A stretch of 64,000 bases of DNA from Thermobifida fusca NBRC 14071 = JCM 3263 (GCF_001592045.1 NZ_BCWB01000017.1:124001-188000); one strand, 5' to 3'. Shown: positions 30,581 through 40,318, numbered from the stretch's first letter. Translations and numbers: made by a program. Notes: generated by a model not told the origin, from the letters alone.

Positions 30581-32566
30581 ATGAACGAACGCGTGATCCT
30601 GCCCTACGGGAGCTGGTCCTCACCCATCACCGCGGCCGACATCGCCAAAGGTGCTCTCCGTCTCGGTTTCCCCTCTGTCGTCGCCGATGAGATGTGGTGG
30701 GAGGAATCCCGACCCGAGGAAGGCGGCCGCACCACCGTCATGCACCGCGCTGCTGACGGCACCGTTACCGAACTCCTGCCCGCCCCGTGGAATGCGCGGA
30801 CCCGGGTCCACGAGTATGGAGGCCGCTCCTACCTGCCTGTGCCCCGCCGCGACGACAAGGCGATCACCCGCTGGGGCATCGTCTTCGCCAACTTCTCCGA
30901 CCAGCGCCTCTACCTGTTGGAGAAAGGCTCCCGCGAGCCCCGCCCGCTCACCCCGGAACCGGAGAGCCCGGGTGCGCTCCGCTACGCCGACTTCGTGCTC
31001 TCCCCCGACCGCAAGCACCTCATCTGTGTGCGGGAAAGCCACGACGGCACCACCGTCACCCGCGCCATCGTCTCCGTGCCCCTGTCGGGGCGGGCCGCCA
31101 CCAACCCGTCGGCGGTCCGCGTCCTGGTGACCGGGGCCGACTTCTTCGCCTCCCCGGTGCCGTCACCGGACGGGACCAAACTCGCCTGGATCTCCTGGAG
31201 CCACCCACGCATGCCGTGGCAGGGCACCCAGTTGCGGGTCGCCGACATTCCGGAGACCGGGCCGATCACTACTTCGCATCCGCTGCGCGGCGGGTTGAAA
31301 GAGTCCGTGCTGCACCCGCAGTGGCGGGACAACGAGACCCTCTACTTCGTGTCCGACTGGTCCGGCTGGTGGAACCTGTACGAGACGCGGCTCTACGGGC
31401 AGGCGATGGCGCTCTTCCCGGACGAAGCCGAGTTCACGCCGCCGCCATGGCAGTTGGGGATCACCCCCTACTGCGTGCTCGACGACGGGCAGCTCATCAC
31501 GCTCTACGGCCACGCGGACCTGGGGGTCGGCCGCTACGATCCCCACACCGCCGACCTCACCCCGCTCGCTTCGTCGTTCACAAGCTGGCACACCCTGGCC
31601 AGTGACGGGAAAACCGTGGTCGGTATCGCCGCCTCCCCCACCGAGCCGACCAGTCTCGTGCGGCTCAACCCGGAGAACGGGGCGACGACCGTGCTCCGCC
31701 GCTCGCTCACCGAAACCCCCACCATCGGGTACCTGCCCAAACCCCGTACCACGTCCCTGTCCGGCCGCTACGGCACCACCGTGCACGCCAACGTCTACCC
31801 GCCCACCAACCCCGAAATGGAAGGGGAAGGGCCCGCCCCCTACGTCGTCTGGGTGCACGGCGGCCCCACCGGAGCTGCCACCACCGGGCTCGACCTGCAC
31901 AAGGCCTACTTCACCAGCCGCGGGATCGGCATCATCGACGTCAACTACGGCGGATCCACCGGGTACGGCCGCGCCTACCGGGAACGCCTCGACGGCCAGT
32001 GGGGGGTCGTCGACGTGGAAGACGTGGTCGCCGCAGCCCAGAGCCTCGTCGACCAGGGCCTCGCCGACCCCGACCGGCTGGCGATCCGCGGGGGAAGCGC
32101 AGGAGGGTTCACCACTCTGCTCGCACTCACCCAAGACGTGTTCGCCTGCGGCGTCTCCTACTACGGCGTCACCGACCTGCTTCGGCTCGTGCAGGAAACC
32201 CACGACTTCGAATCCCGCTACCTCGACACCCTCATCGGTGTCCTCTCCGGTTACAGCGCCACCTACCAGGAGCGCTCCCCGATCAACCGGGTCGCGGAGA
32301 TCAACGTTCCCGTGCTGCTCCTGCAAGGCGCGGACGACCCTGTCGTCCCACCGGAGCAGGCCCGGGAATTCGCCGCTGTCCTCAAGGAACGCGGTGTCCC
32401 CCACGTCCTCGTGGAGTTCGAGAACGAAAGCCACGGTTTCCGCAAGCCCGACACTGTCGCCACCGCGTTGGAGAAGGAGCTTGCCTTCTACTGCAAAGTG
32501 TTCTTCGGGTTCACACCGCCGGGGGTGCCCCCGATCGACCTCGACCTGTCCGCCCCCACCGAATAG
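30581..32566 (+). CDS. S9-family serine peptidase (acylaminoacyl/dipeptidyl peptidase type)
   Basis: A 661-residue cytoplasmic-looking peptidase (no signal peptide). The first ~400 residues form the beta-propeller; the C-terminal alpha/beta-hydrolase has VWVHGGPTG (oxyanion segment), nucleophile GGSAGGFTTL, acid QGADDPVVP, and histidine ESHGFRKP. The ATG at 30581 follows AGGGAAAG; the frame is open further upstream but runs through the gluD terminator. Exact cleavage specificity cannot be told from sequence. Confidence 0.9.
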   Translation: MNERVILPYGSWSSPITAADIAKGALRLGFPSVVADEMWWEESRPEEGGRTTVMHRAADGTVTELLPAPWNARTRVHEYGGRSYLPVPRRDDKAITRWGIVFANFSDQRLYLLEKGSREPRPLTPEPESPGALRYADFVLSPDRKHLICVRESHDGTTVTRAIVSVPLSGRAATNPSAVRVLVTGADFFASPVPSPDGTKLAWISWSHPRMPWQGTQLRVADIPETGPITTSHPLRGGLKESVLHPQWRDNETLYFVSDWSGWWNLYETRLYGQAMALFPDEAEFTPPPWQLGITPYCVLDDGQLITLYGHADLGVGRYDPHTADLTPLASSFTSWHTLASDGKTVVGIAASPTEPTSLVRLNPENGATTVLRRSLTETPTIGYLPKPRTTSLSGRYGTTVHANVYPPTNPEMEGEGPAPYVVWVHGGPTGAATTGLDLHKAYFTSRGIGIIDVNYGGSTGYGRAYRERLDGQWGVVDVEDVVAAAQSLVDQGLADPDRLAIRGGSAGGFTTLLALTQDVFACGVSYYGVTDLLRLVQETHDFESRYLDTLIGVLSGYSATYQERSPINRVAEINVPVLLLQGADDPVVPPEQAREFAAVLKERGVPHVLVEFENESHGFRKPDTVATALEKELAFYCKVFFGFTPPGVPPIDLDLSAPTE

Positions 32567-32573
32567 CCTCTCG

Positions 32574-32600
32574 GGCCCCGGCCGGTCGACGGCCGGGGCC
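32574..32600. terminator. Bidirectional hairpin between the S9 peptidase gene and rny
   Basis: Arms GGCCCCGGCC (32574-32583) and GGCCGGGGCC (32591-32600) with a 7-base loop, between two convergent stops 42 bases apart. Confidence 0.65.
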
Positions 32601-32608
32601 GCCCTCGT

Positions 32609-34114
32609 TCAGCGGGCGGTTTCCACCGCGCGGGACTCCCGAATCACCGTCACCCGGACCTGTCCCGGATAGGTGAGCTCCTCCTCCACCCGTTTCGCGA
32701 TGTCCCGGGCGATCACCTGGGCCTGCACGTCGTCCACCGCCTCCGGTTGAACCATCACCCGGATCTCCCGCCCCGCCTGCATCACGAACACCTTCTCCAC
32801 CCCGTCACTGACGGCGTAGGCGATCTCCTCCATCCGCTGCAGCCGTTTCACATACGACTCCATGGAGGCGCGCCGCGCCCCCGGCCGTCCCCCGCTGATT
32901 GCGTCCGCGGCCTGGGTCAGCACCGCTTCGACCGTGCGCGCTTCCACCTCGTTGTGGTGGGCTTCGATCGCGTGCGCCACTTCCTCGCACTCCCCGTAGC
33001 GGCGGGCGAGCTGCGCGCCGATCACCGCGTGGCTGCCCTCCACTTCGTGGGTGAGCGCCTTGCCGATGTCGTGGAGGAGCGCGCACCGTTTCGCGAGAGG
33101 CACGTCCGCGCCCAGTTCAGCGGCCATCATCCCCGCCAAGTGGGCGCTTTCCACAAGGTGGGCGAGCACGTTCTGCCCATACGAGGTGCGGTACCGCAAC
33201 TGTCCGAGCAGCGCCACCAACTCCGGGTGCATGTCGGAGATCCCCACTTCAAGGAGGGCGTCTTCTCCGGCGCGCACGCACTGCTGCTCCACTTCGCGCC
33301 GGCTGGCTTCGTAGGCTTCTTCGATCCGGTGGGGGTTGATCCGGCCGTCGGCCACGAGTTTCTCCAAGGTGAGCCGCGCTGTTTCCCGCCGCAGCGGGTG
33401 AAAGCACGACAGCAGCACCACCCCCGGGGTGTCGTCGACGATGAGATCGACCCCCGTCACTGTTTCGAACGCCCGGATATTCCGCCCTTCCCTGCCGATG
33501 ATTCGCCCCTTCATCGCCTCCTCGGGCAGGGGCACGGCGCGGACCACCGATTCACTGGTCTGCTCGCCCGCCAGCCGCTGGATCGCCAGGGAGATGATTC
33601 TGCGGGCCCGGGCCTCCCCGTTCGTGCGGGCGTCCCGCTCGATCGCGCGGACGAGGACAGCGGCTTCCCGTTTCGCCTGGTCCACGATGTCTGCAACGAG
33701 CGCGGCTTTCGCCTCCTCCGCGGTGAGCGCCGCAGCCTGCTCTAAAACAGCCCGCCGTTCTTCTGCTAGGCGGGCCAGTTCGGCTGCGCGCTGGTCGAGC
33801 TGGGCGGTCCGCTCGTCAAGCTGGCGGCGCGCCGCATCCAACCGGCGCAGCTCCCTCTCGATGCGCTGCTCCTGGGCGGCGATCCGCTGCTCCCGCCGGT
33901 CGAGTTCTGCCCGGTATGCGGCGGCTTCCGCGAGCAGGCGGTCCTGGTGGCTGCGGGCGGCGTTCTCCGCGTCGGCCCGGATGCGGTCGGCCCACTGCTG
34001 CGCCTGCGCGGCGACGGCTCGGCTGCGCGAGCGGAGCGCAAGCACATGACCCGCGGTCAGCAGCGTCAACGCTCCGAGAAGTGCGATGACCACAAGGTCG
34101 GCCACTCCGTCCAT
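32609..34114 (-). CDS. rny: Ribonuclease Y
   Basis: Membrane-anchored endoribonuclease, 501 residues. Parts in order: one N-terminal membrane helix (VVIALLGALTLLTAGHVLAL), a long charged coiled coil (about 30-185), a KH domain (MKGRIIGREGRNIRAFE), and an HD domain with LLHDIGKALTHE. A GGGGGGAG Shine-Dalgarno precedes the ATG. RNase Y in Actinobacteria commonly lies near recA-recX, as here; the 194-base gap to recX may hold its own promoter. Confidence 0.93.
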   Translation of the reverse strand: MDGVADLVVIALLGALTLLTAGHVLALRSRSRAVAAQAQQWADRIRADAENAARSHQDRLLAEAAAYRAELDRREQRIAAQEQRIERELRRLDAARRQLDERTAQLDQRAAELARLAEERRAVLEQAAALTAEEAKAALVADIVDQAKREAAVLVRAIERDARTNGEARARRIISLAIQRLAGEQTSESVVRAVPLPEEAMKGRIIGREGRNIRAFETVTGVDLIVDDTPGVVLLSCFHPLRRETARLTLEKLVADGRINPHRIEEAYEASRREVEQQCVRAGEDALLEVGISDMHPELVALLGQLRYRTSYGQNVLAHLVESAHLAGMMAAELGADVPLAKRCALLHDIGKALTHEVEGSHAVIGAQLARRYGECEEVAHAIEAHHNEVEARTVEAVLTQAADAISGGRPGARRASMESYVKRLQRMEEIAYAVSDGVEKVFVMQAGREIRVMVQPEAVDDVQAQVIARDIAKRVEEELTYPGQVRVTVIRESRAVETAR

Positions 34115-34308
34115 GGAGCTCCCCCCACCGCACTCCGCCCTGGTCCGACCACTGTGCGTGGCTGGCTGGACGGTTCTGCCGCGCGCTCGTGCGCGTCCTC
34201 TGTCGGGATAGGGGTTACCCCGCGGACTCTCGGGTTAATGCTTGCTCAAACGAGATTAAAGAGAACAGTGACCCTGGGGACATCACACCGATACGCGTCG
34301 CAGCGGGC

Positions 34309-34866
34309 TCATCCCTCCTCAGGGGACGGGAAGTCCACTTCGACGCCTTCCGCTTCCAGCTCTTCGCGGACGAGCCGATAGGCCAGACCAGCGGAGTATC
34401 CGCGGCGCGCCAGCATGCCCATGAGCCGCCGCACCCGCACCTCAGTGGGTTTCCCCCGGGTCGCGGCGAGTCTGCGGCGCACCAACTGGCGTGCCGTGGC
34501 CTCCTCCTGTGCCGGGCTGAGCCCATCGACCGCCGCGCGCACCGTGTCCTCGTCCACGCCGCGCTGCCGGAGCTCCGCGGCGAGCGCCCGACGCGCCAGC
34601 CCGCGTCCCGCGTGCCGGGAGTCCACCCACGCTTCAGCGAAAACCGCGTCGTCGACGATCCCGACTTCCCCGAACCGGTCCAGCACCGCTTCGATGACCT
34701 CGTCGGGGATCTCCCGCCGCCGCAGCGCGTCGGTGAGCTGCGCCCGGGTGCGCGGGGCACGGGTGAGCAGCCGCAAGCAGATGGCACGGGCCCGGGCGTA
34801 GAGGTCCTCCGGGGCGGCGGAGCCGCCCGGAGGACCGTCCCTGCCGTCTGCGGCGCGGTCAGGCAT
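34309..34866 (-). CDS. recX: Regulatory protein RecX
   Basis: Helical-repeat protein of 185 residues that binds and inhibits RecA filaments. Family features: [20 protein letters not shown], the [20 protein letters not shown] core and [18 protein letters not shown]. It overlaps the recA 3' end by 8 bases, so the two are translationally coupled and share the SOS promoter. Confidence 0.93.
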   Translation of the reverse strand: MPDRAADGRDGPPGGSAAPEDLYARARAICLRLLTRAPRTRAQLTDALRRREIPDEVIEAVLDRFGEVGIVDDAVFAEAWVDSRHAGRGLARRALAAELRQRGVDEDTVRAAVDGLSPAQEEATARQLVRRRLAATRGKPTEVRVRRLMGMLARRGYSAGLAYRLVREELEAEGVEVDFPSPEEG

Positions 34867-37800
34867 CCGTGCTCGGCGCCGCCGACTTCGACGCGGAGGT
34901 CGACGCCGTGGTCTTGCGGGTGGTGCGCTTGGTCGTGGACGCGGCCTTCGCCTCGTCCTTGGCAGCCTCCTCGGCGGGGGCGCTGTCGTCGCCCGTGGGG
35001 ATGCCCAGCTTCTGCTTGATGCGCTTTTCGATCTCGTCGGCCATGTCCGGGTTGGCCCGCAGGAAGTTCCGGGCGTTCTCCTTGCCTTGGCCGAGCTGGG
35101 TGCCTTCGTAGGTGTACCAGGCTCCCGACTTGCGCACGATCCCGTGCTCCACGCCGAGGTCGAGCAGGCCGCCTTCCCGAGAGATGCCGACCCCGTAGAG
35201 GATGTCGAACTCGGCCTGCTTGAACGGCGGAGCCAGCTTGTTCTTGACGACCTTGACCCGGGTCCGGTTTCCGACGGCTTCCGTGCCGTCCTTCAAGGTC
35301 TCGATCCGGCGCACGTCCATGCGGACGGAGGCGTAGAACTTCAACGCCCGGCCACCCGACGTAGTCTCCGGGCTGTTGTGCACCATGACCCCGTCCACAA
35401 AGTAGTTGTGGTTCCCCTCGACTTCGATGTCGAACTTGCGCGTGCTTCCGGGCTTGACCTGGATGTCCAGCACCGGGGCGGCCACGAGACGCTGCACCGG
35501 GTCGCTGTACTCCGGGGTGACGGAGCAGCGTCCGCGGAACTGGGCGAGCAGCATGCTGCTCATGGACTCGGGCACGTAGGGGGCGACCAATTCCAGGAAT
35601 CGCACCGTGGCCGCAGGCGTGAACTCGAGGAGGCTCCGCGCGTCCGCGCCCTGCTGGACCACCGCAGCGTCCAGTTCGTGGGTGTCGCGCAGGTACTCCA
35701 CCAGCCGCTGCCGGGAGCCGGGGCTGAGCGTCTCAACGTCGATCTGGACCCGGGCGTCGTCGTCCGTCCCGGACTGCGGGATGGTGAGAGTGCCGGCGTC
35801 CAGGTACCACACGGCCAGCGCCAGCGGGGTGAGCTGCTTGAGGAACTCCCAGGTGAGGTGGGTGTGCCCGTCGCCGAAGTCGACGACCCGGTGCAGTTCG
35901 CTCAGTTCCGGCATCGGGGTGAACTCGACGCCCACCGTGGCCGACGCCTCGGCGGTCCGGGAGTGGGCGATGTTCCCCAGCAGGGAGACCTTCCAGTCGA
36001 GGTAGGCCGCCTGCTCGGCGGTGTGCGCCATGCAGAAGTGCACGCCAGGGCCGCCGTGCCGGTCCGGCACGAGGGTGCCGCGACCCATCAGGGAGCCGTA
36101 GACCACCTGGCGCTGCTGCTCGTTCAGGTAGTGCGGTTCGTGCACGAGGACCCGGTCCCCGGCGATCAGCTCACCGGCTTCCCGCCAGCCTCCCGGGGTG
36201 CGGATCAGGTGGTTGGGGGTGGCCGTGAACTGCGCCCCGCCGGGCTTGCCGGATCGGCCGACCGTGAACTGCAGGAAGTGGTCGGCGGCCCCGTTGTCGA
36301 ACCAGTTGACGACCCGCCGGGGGACGATCCGGTCCGTCTCCGGGTCGTAGGAGAGGACTTCGACGTCCAGTTTGCGGTCGACGATAGTGCCGATCTTCTC
36401 CTGTGTACCGTCGGCCAGTGTGACCAGGGTGTCGTAGTGCATGCAGCCGAACATCACGCCGACCTTCTCGCGGAGCTGGTTGATGAAGATCGCGGTGGTC
36501 TTCGTCTGGTTGAGGGCTCCGGCGATCTTGCGCAGGGCCTGGGACATGAGGCGGGCCTGCAGGCCGACGTGGCTGTCGCCCATCTCGCCTTCGATCTCGG
36601 CGCGCGGCACGAGGGCGGCCACCGAGTCGATGACGATGATGGAGATCGCGCCGGAGCGGACGAGCATGTCGACGATCTCCAGCGCCTGTTCTCCCGTGTC
36701 CGGCTGGGACAGCAGCAAGTCGTCGATGTTGACGCCGATCTTCTCCGCATACGAGGGGTCGAGCGCGTGTTCGGCGTCGATGAAGGCGGCGATCCCGCCG
36801 GCCCGCTGCGCGTTGGCGACGGCGTGCAGGGCGACCGTGGTGTTGTGCGACAGGATGCCGTTGGCGAGGAAGCTGTGGGTGCGCGGCACCATGAGGTCGA
36901 AGGTGGGCTGCTGCCCCGCGTCCTCGACGGCGGTGATCGGCTCGTAGGTGTAGCGGGCGTCCGTCAGTTGTGTGAGGTAGCCGAGGATCGCGTTGGCAGT
37001 CGCCGGGGCCTCGTCTGTGCGGCGCTTCGCCCAGTCGATGACGCGGCGCACCTGGTCCCGGTCGTAGGCTCCGCCGCTGGCCGCGGGGAACGGGTCGTCG
37101 GTGCTCTCCGCGCGGTCGCCGATGCTGTCCCGCAGCGCGTGGATCAGCCCGGTGAGGTTCGGGATGGCTTCCACCTGCGGGGTGGGCTCGTGCAGCCCAG
37201 TCTGGGGGCTCTGCTGGGCGGTGCGGAAACCGACCTCGGTGTGGAAGCGGGGTGCTGCGGCAGGGCTGATGGTGACGGCCCACGGGTGCTGCCCATTCCC
37301 GTGGCTGCGGTCGAGATCGGCGGGGATTCCCAAACCGTAGAGCAGGTACTGGACTTCACGGGCCAGTGGCGCGGAGGCAGTGCGCAGTCCGACAGCCGCC
37401 GAGGTGTCGGTCCAGCCAGCGGCCGTGTAGAGGGCGGCGAGGAATGCACGCTGCATCTTGTCGCCCGCGGTCCGCACGCACTGCGGGATCCGGGCGGCAG
37501 CGGCGTAGTCGACGCCGTACCGTTCGGCGAGGGTGTGCCGGGCCGCCGGGTCGGACAGCACGTAGGCAACCTGGCCGTCGCCGGGGACAGCGGTGACCGT
37601 GGTGTCGAGCAGCCATTCGGCGAGAGCAGCGAACTCCGCACCGGTCTCGATGTCGGTGGTGGTGAAGCGGACGTGCCCCGCAGGGTCGAGGGAGCCCGCC
37701 GCAGTCAGGTAGCCGAGGAGGACGGCCTCATCCTCGCTGAGGCCCCCACCACTGGCGGCCTGCACCGCGCCGAACGCCGCAGAGACGAGCACGTCTCCTT

Positions 37801-38323
37801 CGCGGAGCTGTCCCGCTTCGCGCCAGACGATGAACCCGTCGTCGTTCATGACGCGCAGCGGGTGGTTGCGGGTGACCGTGACCTGGCGTCCCGAAGCAAC
37901 CGTGATCCGCACCACCGGCTGGCGGCCGTTGTGGGTGAGCGCGGCGACCTGTTCGAGCTCGCCTTTCTCGTTGACGACCCGGATGTCCCGGTCCCGGACG
38001 TCGGTGACACGGCTGGTGCTGGAGAGCGGCAGCCCGGCTCGGCCGAAGACCTCGGCCACCGTCTCCAGACCGCGGTCGGTCCAGACGTAGGTGTCTGCGG
38101 TAAGGCACTTCCCTGACGACTCCGGACCGTAGATCTCGACGATCCGGCCGCGTGGGATGCCCCCGATTCCCAACGCCACGTCCAGGGAGATAGACCCGGT
38201 GGGGATCGACTCGATGGGCGGGCGGTTGTCGTCGCCGAGGCGCATGATGGTGCCCTTGCCGAACTGGCGCTCGATCTGCGCGAGTGCGGTTTCAAGAGCC
38301 TTGTCTCGATCAGAAGCTGCCAC
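34859..38323 (-). CDS. recA: RecA recombinase precursor containing two inteins
   Basis: A 1154-residue precursor whose exteins join to a 375-residue RecA. N-extein residues 1-72 start [18 protein letters not shown] and end inside Walker A (GPESSGK). The middle extein (495-626) runs from [12 protein letters not shown] to VGVMFG and contains Walker B-like [19 protein letters not shown] and INQLREK. The C-extein (984-1154) starts [18 protein letters not shown] and ends in a Lys/Thr/Ala-rich tail. The GTG start at 38323 has AGGGG 6 bases upstream; an in-frame ATG at 38359 (MKKK) is less likely. The gene lies behind an SOS box and is coupled to recX. RecA cannot bind ATP until intein 1 is removed. 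Confidence 0.96.
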   Translation of the reverse strand: MAASDRDKALETALAQIERQFGKGTIMRLGDDNRPPIESIPTGSISLDVALGIGGIPRGRIVEIYGPESSGKCLTADTYVWTDRGLETVAEVFGRAGLPLSSTSRVTDVRDRDIRVVNEKGELEQVAALTHNGRQPVVRITVASGRQVTVTRNHPLRVMNDDGFIVWREAGQLREGDVLVSAAFGAVQAASGGGLSEDEAVLLGYLTAAGSLDPAGHVRFTTTDIETGAEFAALAEWLLDTTVTAVPGDGQVAYVLSDPAARHTLAERYGVDYAAAARIPQCVRTAGDKMQRAFLAALYTAAGWTDTSAAVGLRTASAPLAREVQYLLYGLGIPADLDRSHGNGQHPWAVTISPAAAPRFHTEVGFRTAQQSPQTGLHEPTPQVEAIPNLTGLIHALRDSIGDRAESTDDPFPAASGGAYDRDQVRRVIDWAKRRTDEAPATANAILGYLTQLTDARYTYEPITAVEDAGQQPTFDLMVPRTHSFLANGILSHNTTVALHAVANAQRAGGIAAFIDAEHALDPSYAEKIGVNIDDLLLSQPDTGEQALEIVDMLVRSGAISIIVIDSVAALVPRAEIEGEMGDSHVGLQARLMSQALRKIAGALNQTKTTAIFINQLREKVGVMFGCMHYDTLVTLADGTQEKIGTIVDRKLDVEVLSYDPETDRIVPRRVVNWFDNGAADHFLQFTVGRSGKPGGAQFTATPNHLIRTPGGWREAGELIAGDRVLVHEPHYLNEQQRQVVYGSLMGRGTLVPDRHGGPGVHFCMAHTAEQAAYLDWKVSLLGNIAHSRTAEASATVGVEFTPMPELSELHRVVDFGDGHTHLTWEFLKQLTPLALAVWYLDAGTLTIPQSGTDDDARVQIDVETLSPGSRQRLVEYLRDTHELDAAVVQQGADARSLLEFTPAATVRFLELVAPYVPESMSSMLLAQFRGRCSVTPEYSDPVQRLVAAPVLDIQVKPGSTRKFDIEVEGNHNYFVDGVMVHNSPETTSGGRALKFYASVRMDVRRIETLKDGTEAVGNRTRVKVVKNKLAPPFKQAEFDILYGVGISREGGLLDLGVEHGIVRKSGAWYTYEGTQLGQGKENARNFLRANPDMADEIEKRIKQKLGIPTGDDSAPAEEAAKDEAKAASTTKRTTRKTTASTSASKSAAPSTDA
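35375..36445 (-). other. Intein 2 in RecA
   Basis: 357 codons. Starts [19 protein letters not shown] (block A), block B TPNHLI, block [17 protein letters not shown], and ends VHN before extein Ser. Endonuclease-like motifs at about intein residues 117-125 (GSLMGRGTL) and 210-220 ([11 protein letters not shown]) have Arg and Ala where the catalytic Asp is expected. Insertion point VGVMFG|SPETT. Confidence 0.93.
36842..38107 (-). other. Intein 1 in RecA (inserted within Walker A)
   Basis: 422 codons. Starts with nucleophilic Cys ([13 protein letters not shown], block A), block B TRNHPL with the penultimate-step histidine, block [17 protein letters not shown], and ends SHN before extein Thr. 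The central part has LAGLIDADG-type positions at about intein residues 131-140 ([10 protein letters not shown]) and 222-232 ([11 protein letters not shown]); in both, the acidic residue that binds catalytic metal is Ala. Splicing residues look intact; homing activity is probably lost. Insertion point GPESSGK|TT. Confidence 0.93.
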
Positions 38324-38509
38324 GGGAAACCCCTGTTGGGTCGATGCCTTCTTCTTCATGATGGGGGTGACGCTACGCCGCGCCAGTGACATCCCGCGAC
38401 GTGTGCTCCCCCGCTGTGGACAACCTCCGGGCCGTCCCCCGGTCGGCTGCGGCGCCCAAAGGCGGGCCACTCTGAAGCCACTCTAGGCTCAGGCGCGCCC
38501 CATCCTACC

Positions 38510-38523
38510 CGAACCTTTGTTCG
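38510..38523. promoter_or_regulatory. LexA/SOS box upstream of recA
   Basis: CGAAC-CTTT-GTTCG is a perfect match to the Gram-positive/actinobacterial SOS palindrome CGAAC-N4-GTTCG. It lies 187 bases before the recA start and 25 bases after the DUF3046 stop. Confidence 0.88.
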
Positions 38524-38547
38524 ATTGACTGGTGCTCGCGGCCCGCC

Positions 38548-38742
38548 TCAGTAGACGTGTGCGGGCAGGTCGAAAGCCTGACAGACGGCGTGCCAGACCT
38601 CTTTGGCGTCGAACCCGTCGTCGAGGGCCTGGCGGATGGTCCGGGAGCCGAGTTCTTCGAACACGTAGTCGCGGGAGAGGCTTTCGGCGTAGGCGGCGCC
38701 GAAGTGTTCTTCCATGCGTTGCCAGAAGTGGGACAGTCTCAT
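38548..38742 (-). CDS. DUF3046 family small protein
   Basis: A 64-residue protein beginning MRLSHFWQRMEEHFGAAY and ending FDLPAHVY, matching the short DUF3046 proteins regularly found just upstream of recA in Actinobacteria. The ATG at 38742 is family-typical; a Shine-Dalgarno-like GGAGGAGA precedes it. Function is unknown. The SOS box lies after its stop, so recA has its own promoter. Confidence 0.87.
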   Translation of the reverse strand: MRLSHFWQRMEEHFGAAYAESLSRDYVFEELGSRTIRQALDDGFDAKEVWHAVCQAFDLPAHVY

Positions 38743-39099
38743 CTCTCCTCCAGTATCGGCCCCGTTCCGCTCTGCCACTCCGGCATGCCGCGGCATGTCC
38801 CCCAGCGCTCCGGGGAGGCGCGGGGCGGTCTGCGCGCCCCGCTGGCGAACGCTCCCCGCACGGCCGCGGAGTGTGCTGGCAGGGGCGCCCGCCCGGTACC
38901 GGAAGAATCCACCCCACCACCCGGCTTCTATGAACTAGATCACATTCAATGCTGACGGGTGCGCTGCACAATCCTCCAGACCGTCCAGCCGATACTGCCC
39001 CGGGCACACCGACGCTTCTGAAACGGATAGGTTGGCGCACGGCCCCGGAACACCTGCCGCATCCGGCGTCCCGTCTGAGAACCGCGCCCATCCACAGCA
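38743..39099. other. 357-base region upstream of DUF3046 and the GNAT gene
   Basis: Divergent intergenic region. It is GC-rich except for a short AT-rich dip near 38930-38950 that could hold a promoter for either neighbour. No supported gene or clear repeat is seen. Confidence 0.5.
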
Positions 39100-39615
39100 A
39101 TGGACCACACGATACGCCCCATGACCGCAGCGGACCGGCCGCGACTCGTCGAAGTGAGCCGGGCCGCCGACACACTGTTCGCCCGCGCCGGAGTGCACCT
39201 GCCGGACGACGACCCGGACGACCTCTTCGACCAGGCTGCTGCCGTGCTCGTGGCCGGCAGGCCGCCCGTAGGCTTCGCCGCGCTGACCGTCCTCGACGGC
39301 GCCGCCCATCTGGAGCAGCTCTCCGTCCACCCCGACTACGGGCGCCGCGGCATCGGAACCGCCCTGCTCACGGCAGCCTGCGCGTACGCGCAAGAGCACG
39401 GCTCCCCGTGGATTACCCTGACGACCTTCCGCGACCTGCCCTGGAACGCGCCCTGGTACGCACGGCACGGTTTCACGGTGCTCCCGGAACCGGAGTGGGG
39501 ACCGCAGTTAGCCCGGCAGTGGCGCGAAGAGATTGCAGCCGGAATCGCGGTCCTCCCCCGCGTCGTGATGCGGCGCCGTCTCACTCCGGACCGCACCACC
39601 GCGACCGGTAGGTAG
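39100..39615 (+). CDS. GNAT family N-acetyltransferase
   Basis: A 171-residue acetyltransferase. N-terminal IRPMTAADRPRLVEVSRAAD, then the acetyl-CoA binding motif A segment LEQLSVHPDYGRRGIGTALL (R-R-G-x-G-T/A) and motif B TTFRDLPWNAPWYARHGF. The substrate is unknown. No Shine-Dalgarno is seen before the ATG. Confidence 0.88.
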   Translation: MDHTIRPMTAADRPRLVEVSRAADTLFARAGVHLPDDDPDDLFDQAAAVLVAGRPPVGFAALTVLDGAAHLEQLSVHPDYGRRGIGTALLTAACAYAQEHGSPWITLTTFRDLPWNAPWYARHGFTVLPEPEWGPQLARQWREEIAAGIAVLPRVVMRRRLTPDRTTATGR

Positions 39616-39716
39616 CCTGGAAGGGACAAGTGTGACGTGCGGCCTTGCCCGCCGGGACTTCCCGGCAGCGGGGAGCAGGCGCGCCCACCGGACAGTCCCT
39701 GGAGGAGAACCAGCGG

Positions 39717-39794
39717 ATGAGACACTACGGCAGCATTCCTCGACTGCTCCTCGGCCGCCCCACTGGCCGGACCTCTTCGGATTCCAAGGCATAA
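39717..39794 (+). CDS. Possible 25-codon upstream ORF (leader peptide) before rrf2
   Basis: ATG 39717 lies 9 bases after a perfect GGAGGAG Shine-Dalgarno and encodes a 25-residue basic peptide beginning MRHYGSIPRLLLGRPTG and ending in TAA 7 bases before the rrf2 ATG. The downstream gene has no Shine-Dalgarno of its own, so coupled re-initiation is plausible. The TAA is part of a CATAAT hexamer that could alternatively be a -10 for a leaderless rrf2 transcript. I do not recognise the peptide with certainty. Confidence 0.55.
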   Translation: MRHYGSIPRLLLGRPTGRTSSDSKA

Positions 39795-39801
39795 TCGCAG
39801 C

Positions 39802-40254
39802 ATGCGCCTTTCCGCCCGGGTTGATTACGCACTCCGTGCCGCTGCCGAACTTGCGGCCGTCGGTGGCGGTCCCGTCACGGCCGAGCAGCTCGCACGTGCC
39901 CAAGCCATTCCTGGCAAGTTCCTGGAGAACATCCTGACGCAACTGCGCCGTGCCGGCCTGGTGCGCAGTCAGCGTGGGCCGGTCGGCGGATACTGGCTGG
40001 CACGCCCGGCCTCGGAGATCTCGCTGGCCGACATCATCCGCGCCGTGGACGGCCCGCTGGCAAACGTGCGTGGAGAACGCCCCGAGCACCTCGAATACGA
40101 CGGTGCGGCGCGCAGCCTGCAACAGGTGTGGATCGCCCTGCGGGCCAGTGAGCGGGCCATCCTCGAATCGGTGACCCTCGAGCACGTGGCCACCTCGCAG
40201 CTTCCGGAATCCGTCCGCTCACTGGCCGAGAACCCCGAGGCCTGGACGAGCTGA
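39802..40254 (+). CDS. Rrf2 family transcriptional regulator without cysteines
   Basis: A 150-residue winged-helix regulator. MRLSARVDYALRAAAELA and the recognition segment IPGKFLENILTQLRRAGLVRSQRGPVGGYWLARP are classic Rrf2. It has no cysteine, so it lacks the three ligands that hold an Fe-S cluster in IscR, NsrR or RsrR; it is more like CymR in that respect. The target and signal are unknown. Convergent with dps. Confidence 0.9.
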   Translation: MRLSARVDYALRAAAELAAVGGGPVTAEQLARAQAIPGKFLENILTQLRRAGLVRSQRGPVGGYWLARPASEISLADIIRAVDGPLANVRGERPEHLEYDGAARSLQQVWIALRASERAILESVTLEHVATSQLPESVRSLAENPEAWTS

Positions 40255-40267
40255 CCCCTCATCCCCC

Positions 40268-40282
40268 GGCCGCGCTGCGGCC
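40268..40282. terminator. Short hairpin between rrf2 and dps
   Basis: GGCCGC-GCT-GCGGCC, 6-bp stem with a 3-base loop between two convergent genes. No U-tract. Confidence 0.35.
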
Positions 40283-40318
40283 CCTGCAGCACAGGAAGTC
40301 AGCGCCGCCCGACCAGGG

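Noticed and set aside
35087-38116. A 1009-codon open frame on the plus strand opposite recA
   Set aside because: It is exactly antisense to recA and its inteins, His/Asp/Gly/Val-rich, with no domain. This is the usual shadow frame of GC-rich codon bias.
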